Position numbers and translations under genes: made by a program. This document shows positions 36,773 through 41,111 of a stretch of DNA of 41,111 nt, in pieces; position 1 is the stretch's first letter, and each line of letters starts with the position of its first letter. This DNA comes from Actinomycetes bacterium (GTDB taxonomy: Bacteria; Actinomycetota; Coriobacteriia; Coriobacteriales; Eggerthellaceae). The stretch lies in NCBI GenBank assembly GCA_023429565.1, contig JAEZDJ010000046.1, positions 1 through 41,111 of the forward strand, given 5' to 3'. The notes below the pieces were generated by a model. The model had not been told where the DNA came from, did not search any database, and saw only the letters and a list, made by a program, of their open reading frames with translations.

Positions 36773-39517
36773 TTACTTCCTCCTGAAAAGGCTGAGGATG
36801 CGGGACAGCAGCCCCGGTCTGCGCGGCGTGGGTGGAGGCGTCGTTTCCGCTGCGACATGTGGTGCCGGTTTGGGAGCTGAGGGGGTCTCTCCTTCTGCCT
36901 CGATCGGAGAAGCGGGCTTTTCGGCCGCAGGCGCACCGCCCTGGTCCGGGGCGTCTTGCGGAGTCCCGTCCGTCTCCCCGGTCGCCTGGGCGACGATTCC
37001 TGCTGCGGCCGTCGCCTTGCGGGCCGCCTCCTCGGCCGCTGCTTCCGCCGCAAGGGCCGATGCAGCGGCGTCGCGCACCTCCTCCAGGGCTTGGGGGAGC
37101 TCCTCCGGGAGGAGTGTCTCATCCTGTCCTGCTGCGGCGGGCGCCGCTGCGGTCATGCGCACGGCGTAGCGTTGGCGTGCCAGCCGCTCCGCTTCCTCTT
37201 CAGCTGCGACCAGGCGACGCTCCAGCGCGTGCTTGATGAAAAACTCCTGAGAGTCAAACAGGGGCGCGCTTTCTCCGTCGCCCTCGCGGGCGAAGAACCC
37301 AAGGGGAGTGTAGCTTTTGTCGGGCAGCAGCTCGCGCAGTTTCGCGGTGTCTTTCATGCTGACGTCGAGATAGTCAAGGACACGTCCACGCAGCTCGTCG
37401 TCCAGGATGGGCCAGGCTATCTCGATGCGCTTGTCCATGTTGCGGGTCATGAGGTCTGCGCTGGAAAGGTAGAGCCTCATGCGGTCGCGCGGCCCAAAGC
37501 CGTAGATGCGGCTGTGTTCCAGCAAGCGTCCCACGATGGAAAGCACGCGAACGTTTTCGGTGAAGCCTGCAAGGCCTGGCACGATGCAGGATATCCCGCG
37601 CACCAGCAGCGTTATGGGAACGCCGGCCTGGCTCGCTTCGGCCAGCTTGTCGATGACGGCTTTGTCGGTGATGGAATTGGTCTTGAACAGCAGTCCTGTT
37701 TCCTCACCTGCGCGCGCCCGCTCTATTTCGCGGTCGATGCGCGCGATGATCATAGGCTTGATCTGCAGGGGGGCAACCCAGAGAATGTCGTAGTTGTCGG
37801 AGGCGTTTTCCAGGCCCATGTTGCGGAAGAATTCCACGGCGTCGCGTCCAAACGTCTCGTCCGTGGTGATGAAAGAGAGGTCGGTGTAGAGCCGAGCCGT
37901 CTTCTCGTTGTAATTGCCCGTGCCCAACTGCGTGATGTGCTGCAGGCCGTTCTCGGTCTGTCGGGTTATGCAGCAGATCTTCGAATGCACCTTGAAGTCG
38001 CGAAATCCGTAGATGACGTTGCATCCGGCCTGTTCGAACCGCTGTGACCACTCGATGTTATTGCTCTCGTCGAAGCGCGCCCGCAGCTCGAACAGCGCCG
38101 TGACCTCCTTGCCGTTCTCGGCGGCGGCAATGAGCGCTTCGGCGAGGTGGGACTGGCTGGCCAGTCGATACAGCGTAATCTTGATGGAGATGACGCTGGG
38201 GTCCGTTGACGCTTCGCGCAGCAGCTGCACGAAGGCCTCCATGCTCTCGTAGGGATATGACAGCAGCACCTCTTTCTCGGTCACCTGGTCGATGACCGAC
38301 CGATTGCGGTCGAGGCTGGCGGGCCATTGGGGTGAGAATGGCTGATTGGTCAGCTGTGCACGCATTTTTTCCGAGAGGCATGACGCAAGTCCGTAGGTGT
38401 AGCTCATGTCCAAAGGAACGGGCGTCGAGTACATCTGATGCTGCTTGAGGTTCAAGCGTTGAAGCAGCAGCTTCTGCAACGTGAACGAAAGCGGCCGCTC
38501 GCTTTCCAGCCGAACGGGTGCAAGGCGAGATCTCTTTTTCAGGATGCGTTTCATATGCTCGCGGTAGTCCTCGTCGCTCTCGTCGATTCCCTCCGTGGCA
38601 TCGAGGTCCGCATTTCTGGTGACGCAGATGACGTTGGTGTGCTTCACCCGATACATGGAGAATATCTCCGCCGACACCATCTCGATGGCATGTTCCAAAA
38701 GGATGAATTGCAACCCGTGTCCGGGCAGCTCGATCACGCGGGCGCATTGCCGCGGCATGGGGACAAGCCCCAGGGTCACGCCTTCGGCGCCGAGGTTCTT
38801 CGCTTTCTTTGCTTCTTTTGCGGCACCTTTCTCCGCCTTGGCCGACTTTCCTCCATCGGCCTCCTCGTCAAGTCTCACGACGACGTAGAGGGCTCCGTTT
38901 TCCAGATGGGGGAAGGGGTGGCGCGAGTTGATGATCTGAGGGGCGAGGAACGGCATGACGTTCTCGTGAACGTAGTCCGTCAGGAAGGCCAGCTGGTCTT
39001 CGTCGAGCTCCTCGGGCCGCAGGTGGTCTATCCGGTGCTTGCGCAGCAGGCGGCGCACCTCTTCGAACGTGCGCTCCTGGATGGGGTAGAGGTCACGGCA
39101 TCGCGCATAGATGGCATCCAGCTGCTCGGTCGGCGTCATGCCCGATTTGGAGTCGATGATGTGCTTCTTCACGAGTGACAGGTCGGTCAGGCTGCCGACG
39201 CGGACCATGAAGAATTCCTGCAGGTTGCTCCAGAAGATGGAAATGAAGTTCAACCGCTCCAGCAGGGGCACGGTCTCGTCCGCGCCCTGATCGAGCACGC
39301 GTTCGTTGAACGTGAGCCACGACAGCTCGCGGTTTTGAAGATAGGGTGCCGTCTGCCTGTCTTGGGATTCCTCCCCGGCGGCGGACTCCGCGTTGACGGC
39401 AGCGTCTCCGGGGGACGTCTCGATTGCCGAGGGGGCTGTCTGTCCGGCCGGGCGATCCGGCGTGGCTCCGGCATCCGCTGCGTCGTCTGCTTTGGGATAG
39501 TTCGTGTCCAGTGCCAT
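36773..39517 (-). CDS. ppk1: Polyphosphate kinase 1 with a long C-terminal extension
   Basis: PPK1 reversibly makes polyphosphate from ATP. The N-terminal domain opens with LQNRELSWLTFNERVLDQ, and the catalytic half has the phosphorylated histidine H511 in VHSKICC, then QLGTGNYNEKTARLYTDLSF and the C-terminal RGISCIVPG block. Typical enzymes have about 690 residues; this one has 914 from ATG 39517. The surplus is about 55 Ala/Pro-rich residues before the core, a Lys/Ala/Glu-rich insert (DGGKSAKAEKGAAKEAKKAK), and about 150 residues at the end rich in Ala, Glu and Pro, closing with a basic amphipathic segment (PGLLSRILSLFRRK). That last segment may bind membrane. It follows ppx by 47 bases, so the two are co-transcribed. 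Confidence 0.95.
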   Translation of the reverse strand: MALDTNYPKADDAADAGATPDRPAGQTAPSAIETSPGDAAVNAESAAGEESQDRQTAPYLQNRELSWLTFNERVLDQGADETVPLLERLNFISIFWSNLQEFFMVRVGSLTDLSLVKKHIIDSKSGMTPTEQLDAIYARCRDLYPIQERTFEEVRRLLRKHRIDHLRPEELDEDQLAFLTDYVHENVMPFLAPQIINSRHPFPHLENGALYVVVRLDEEADGGKSAKAEKGAAKEAKKAKNLGAEGVTLGLVPMPRQCARVIELPGHGLQFILLEHAIEMVSAEIFSMYRVKHTNVICVTRNADLDATEGIDESDEDYREHMKRILKKRSRLAPVRLESERPLSFTLQKLLLQRLNLKQHQMYSTPVPLDMSYTYGLASCLSEKMRAQLTNQPFSPQWPASLDRNRSVIDQVTEKEVLLSYPYESMEAFVQLLREASTDPSVISIKITLYRLASQSHLAEALIAAAENGKEVTALFELRARFDESNNIEWSQRFEQAGCNVIYGFRDFKVHSKICCITRQTENGLQHITQLGTGNYNEKTARLYTDLSFITTDETFGRDAVEFFRNMGLENASDNYDILWVAPLQIKPMIIARIDREIERARAGEETGLLFKTNSITDKAVIDKLAEASQAGVPITLLVRGISCIVPGLAGFTENVRVLSIVGRLLEHSRIYGFGPRDRMRLYLSSADLMTRNMDKRIEIAWPILDDELRGRVLDYLDVSMKDTAKLRELLPDKSYTPLGFFAREGDGESAPLFDSQEFFIKHALERRLVAAEEEAERLARQRYAVRMTAAAPAAAGQDETLLPEELPQALEEVRDAAASALAAEAAAEEAARKATAAAGIVAQATGETDGTPQDAPDQGGAPAAEKPASPIEAEGETPSAPKPAPHVAAETTPPPTPRRPGLLSRILSLFRRK

Positions 39518-39564
39518 GACGTCTCTCTTGTCTCTCGATGCTGTGCTGTCTGTGGACGTTGGGA

Positions 39565-40539
39565 TCATCCCAACATGCGCTCCACGAGATATCCTTCCCG
39601 GACGCCGTATCTGCAGAGGTCCAGGCGGCTTGCGGCGAGCACGTCCATGAGGGTCCCTGCGATCAGGCATCCCGGCGCCAGCGTGTGGATGCGCTCTGCC
39701 GAGGCCTTGAGCGCATGGTGCGCGAACGCGTCGGGGTCTGACCGACATAATTCCAGTATCGCACGAATCTCGTTTGCCGTCATTGTTTTGGGACGCGCAT
39801 CCAGCCGATGCGTCTGCGCCTGCATCTTGGCGGCCGCACGCACGCTGCCTCCGATTCCGTACAGGACGGGAGAGCGGTACACGTCGGGATGCGGAAGGGC
39901 GGCGAGCCGCTTTTCGAACGCGTGGGCCATTGCGTCCATCTCGTCCGATGTCGGCAGGATGGCGCGCACGAACGATGCGTACGACGAGAGCGATCCCTGT
40001 CCTATGCTCACGTGGTCCCGGTCTCGTCCGTTCTCGATATGGGTGAGCTCGGTCGAGCCGCCGCCGATGTCGATGAGGGTTCCCTGCTCGATTGCGCGGT
40101 CGCAGGTTGCGCCGACGAATCCCAGATGGGCTTCGTCGTGGGCTGAAAGCAGCGTGATGCCGGTCCCGGCGCCTTGCTCGATGGCGGCGAGGGCCTGTGC
40201 CGAGTTCGAGCAGTTGCGCAGAACGGCTGTCGCAAACACGTCAAGACGCTTGCAGTCGAAATACCGTGCGCGTTTCAGATGCCCCTTCAGCACATCGATC
40301 GCGCGGGCGATGCCGTCTTCGCTGAACGCGCCCTCATGCACGTGTGCGGCGAGCCCTGCCATGACCTTGTCGTTGACCAAGCTCTTGAAATCCTTGCCGG
40401 TGTAGGTGCGCCGATGGTCGTCCCTCACGTCAAACACGACGAGACGGATGGTGTTAGAGCCGAGGTCAACCACTCCATAGGTGGGCATGGGTTCTTCTGC
40501 CTTTGGTCGGGCGACCGGCAGGTTCCTCGGTCGCGTCAA
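39565..40539 (-). CDS. ppx: Ppx/GppA-type exopolyphosphatase
   Basis: This enzyme removes terminal phosphates from polyphosphate, or from pppGpp in GppA relatives. It has the actin-like ATPase motifs GVVDLGSNTIRLVVFD near the start, LIDIGGGSTEL in the middle and YGIGGSVRAAAK later. At about 300-324 residues it is the short form without the C-terminal HD domain of E. coli Ppx. A TTG start at 40539 is preferred because GGAGGAG lies 8 bases upstream on the minus strand. The ATG at 40488, which would open at MPTYGVVDLGSN, has only a weak ribosome site but is the more usual N-terminus. It is upstream of ppk1 and divergent from a PPK2-type gene. Confidence 0.93.
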   Translation of the reverse strand: MTRPRNLPVARPKAEEPMPTYGVVDLGSNTIRLVVFDVRDDHRRTYTGKDFKSLVNDKVMAGLAAHVHEGAFSEDGIARAIDVLKGHLKRARYFDCKRLDVFATAVLRNCSNSAQALAAIEQGAGTGITLLSAHDEAHLGFVGATCDRAIEQGTLIDIGGGSTELTHIENGRDRDHVSIGQGSLSSYASFVRAILPTSDEMDAMAHAFEKRLAALPHPDVYRSPVLYGIGGSVRAAAKMQAQTHRLDARPKTMTANEIRAILELCRSDPDAFAHHALKASAERIHTLAPGCLIAGTLMDVLAASRLDLCRYGVREGYLVERMLG

Positions 40540-40688
40540 ACGGATGTCTCCTCCATTCTAGGCAACGCCCGCTGCCGGGGAAACCCGCCCTGCAAAAATT
40601 GAAAGGGATATTTTACAAAGTGCACAGGAACGTTCGGACGGCTCAGGTCTCCGGCTCTGCGAAAAACGGGTCGCGAGACGCCCTGTGC

Positions 40689-40694
40689 TATGAT
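40689..40694 (+). promoter_or_regulatory. Possible -10 box of the PPK2-family gene
   Basis: TATGAT lies 33 bases before the start codon at 40727. No good -35 box is visible 16-18 bases upstream. It is in the 187-bp space divergent from ppx. Confidence 0.35.
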
Positions 40695-40726
40695 GATGCA
40701 TGTTCTCTACGGAAAGGACCCTCCCC

Positions 40727-41111
40727 ATGCTCGAGACTGTCGATTTCTCGCAACCGCCCCTCTCCAAGGAAGACTACAAGCCGCTCCGGGACGAGCTGGT
40801 AGAGCGGTTGGTCGTTCTGCAGCAGGAGGCGCATAACCGAGGCATTGGCCTGGTCGTGCTGTTTGAGGGATGGAACGGCGCCGGAAAGGGCAGTCGCATC
40901 TCCGATCTCATGTATCACCTTGATGCGCGCGCAACCAGCGTGCATGTCACCGAAAACCTCGATGTGGAGGCCGCGCGCGCATTCGCTGGATCGGGATGCG
41001 GCGTGACGGGGTTCTATCCGTTCATGCAGGAATTCTGGAAGGCCTTGGGGCCGCGGGGCAACATCACCTTCTTTGATCGTGGCTGGTATACGGCGGCCAC
41101 GCAGCATATGC
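40727..41111 (+). CDS. PPK2-family polyphosphate kinase/phosphotransferase, N-terminal part, 3' end outside the window
   Basis: The first 128 residues carry the PPK2 P-loop FEGWNGAGKGS (K54) and the lid/Walker B segment FFDRGWY (residues 115-121). In most PPK2 proteins the latter reads FDRSWY. PPK2 enzymes use polyphosphate to phosphorylate nucleotides, and the subclass, including polyphosphate:AMP phosphotransferase with two fused domains, cannot be told from this part. The ATG follows GGAAAGGA at 40711-40718. Beside ppk1 and ppx on the opposite strand it completes a polyphosphate synthesis, breakdown and use cluster. Confidence 0.9.
   Translation, partial: MLETVDFSQPPLSKEDYKPLRDELVERLVVLQQEAHNRGIGLVVLFEGWNGAGKGSRISDLMYHLDARATSVHVTENLDVEAARAFAGSGCGVTGFYPFMQEFWKALGPRGNITFFDRGWYTAATQHM

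Overview
The window is a GC-rich chromosomal segment most consistent with a strictly anaerobic actinobacterium of class Coriobacteriia, probably family Eggerthellaceae. The grounds are a TAT-exported molybdopterin oxidoreductase operon with an NrfD-type anchor and a TorD chaperone, a second stand-alone NrfD-type gene, actinobacterial-looking RpoB and RpoC, and the usual conserved core genes. The genus cannot be fixed from this sequence alone.

Layout. 1-3936 (+): end of an RseP-type protease, then ispG and proS with touching or overlapping ends, then a HAD phosphatase. 3931-6083: a LysR regulator divergent from an EamA permease, with palindromes between them. 6293-8346: a small phasin-like protein and an ABC1/UbiB kinase. 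8507-11280: an Xre regulator with membrane segments, convergent with a DEAD-box helicase across a perfect 21-bp hairpin. 11281-11996 has no supported gene but holds a 149-bp element with 24-bp inverted ends. 11997-16499: ogt, a TRIC-family membrane protein, a MetE-like gene remnant, an orphan NrfD-type protein, and an overlapping GntR/slipin pair. 16500-17086 has no gene but carries a perfect parS site and a 39-bp palindromic operator. 17087-22294: respiratory operon of catalytic subunit, four-cluster ferredoxin subunit, NrfD anchor and TorD chaperone, the last with a frameshift at a G9 tract. 22462-25540: rlmB, a YacP-like NYN protein, a second Xre membrane regulator and a DUF4097-like protein. 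25748-33702: rpoB and rpoC. 34222-36219: a hisE-like gene and glmM. 36773-41111: polyphosphate genes ppk1 and ppx (-), divergent from the start of a PPK2-family gene (+).

How the parts work together. The 17-22 kb operon should make a membrane-anchored, periplasm-facing reductase fed from the quinone pool, with TorD checking cofactor loading before TAT export. A sequence nearly identical to one arm of its operator lies upstream of the orphan NrfD gene, suggesting a common regulator. The two Xre regulators are paralogues and share an upstream architecture: GCAAC-N5-GTTGC followed at the same distance by ACCGTAGGCT.

The most unusual item is rpoC. Beyond the normal end of beta-prime the protein carries about 230 extra residues, and within them a stretch aligns without gaps to the C-terminal DNA-binding domain of the RNA polymerase alpha subunit, keeping most of the DNA-contacting residues.
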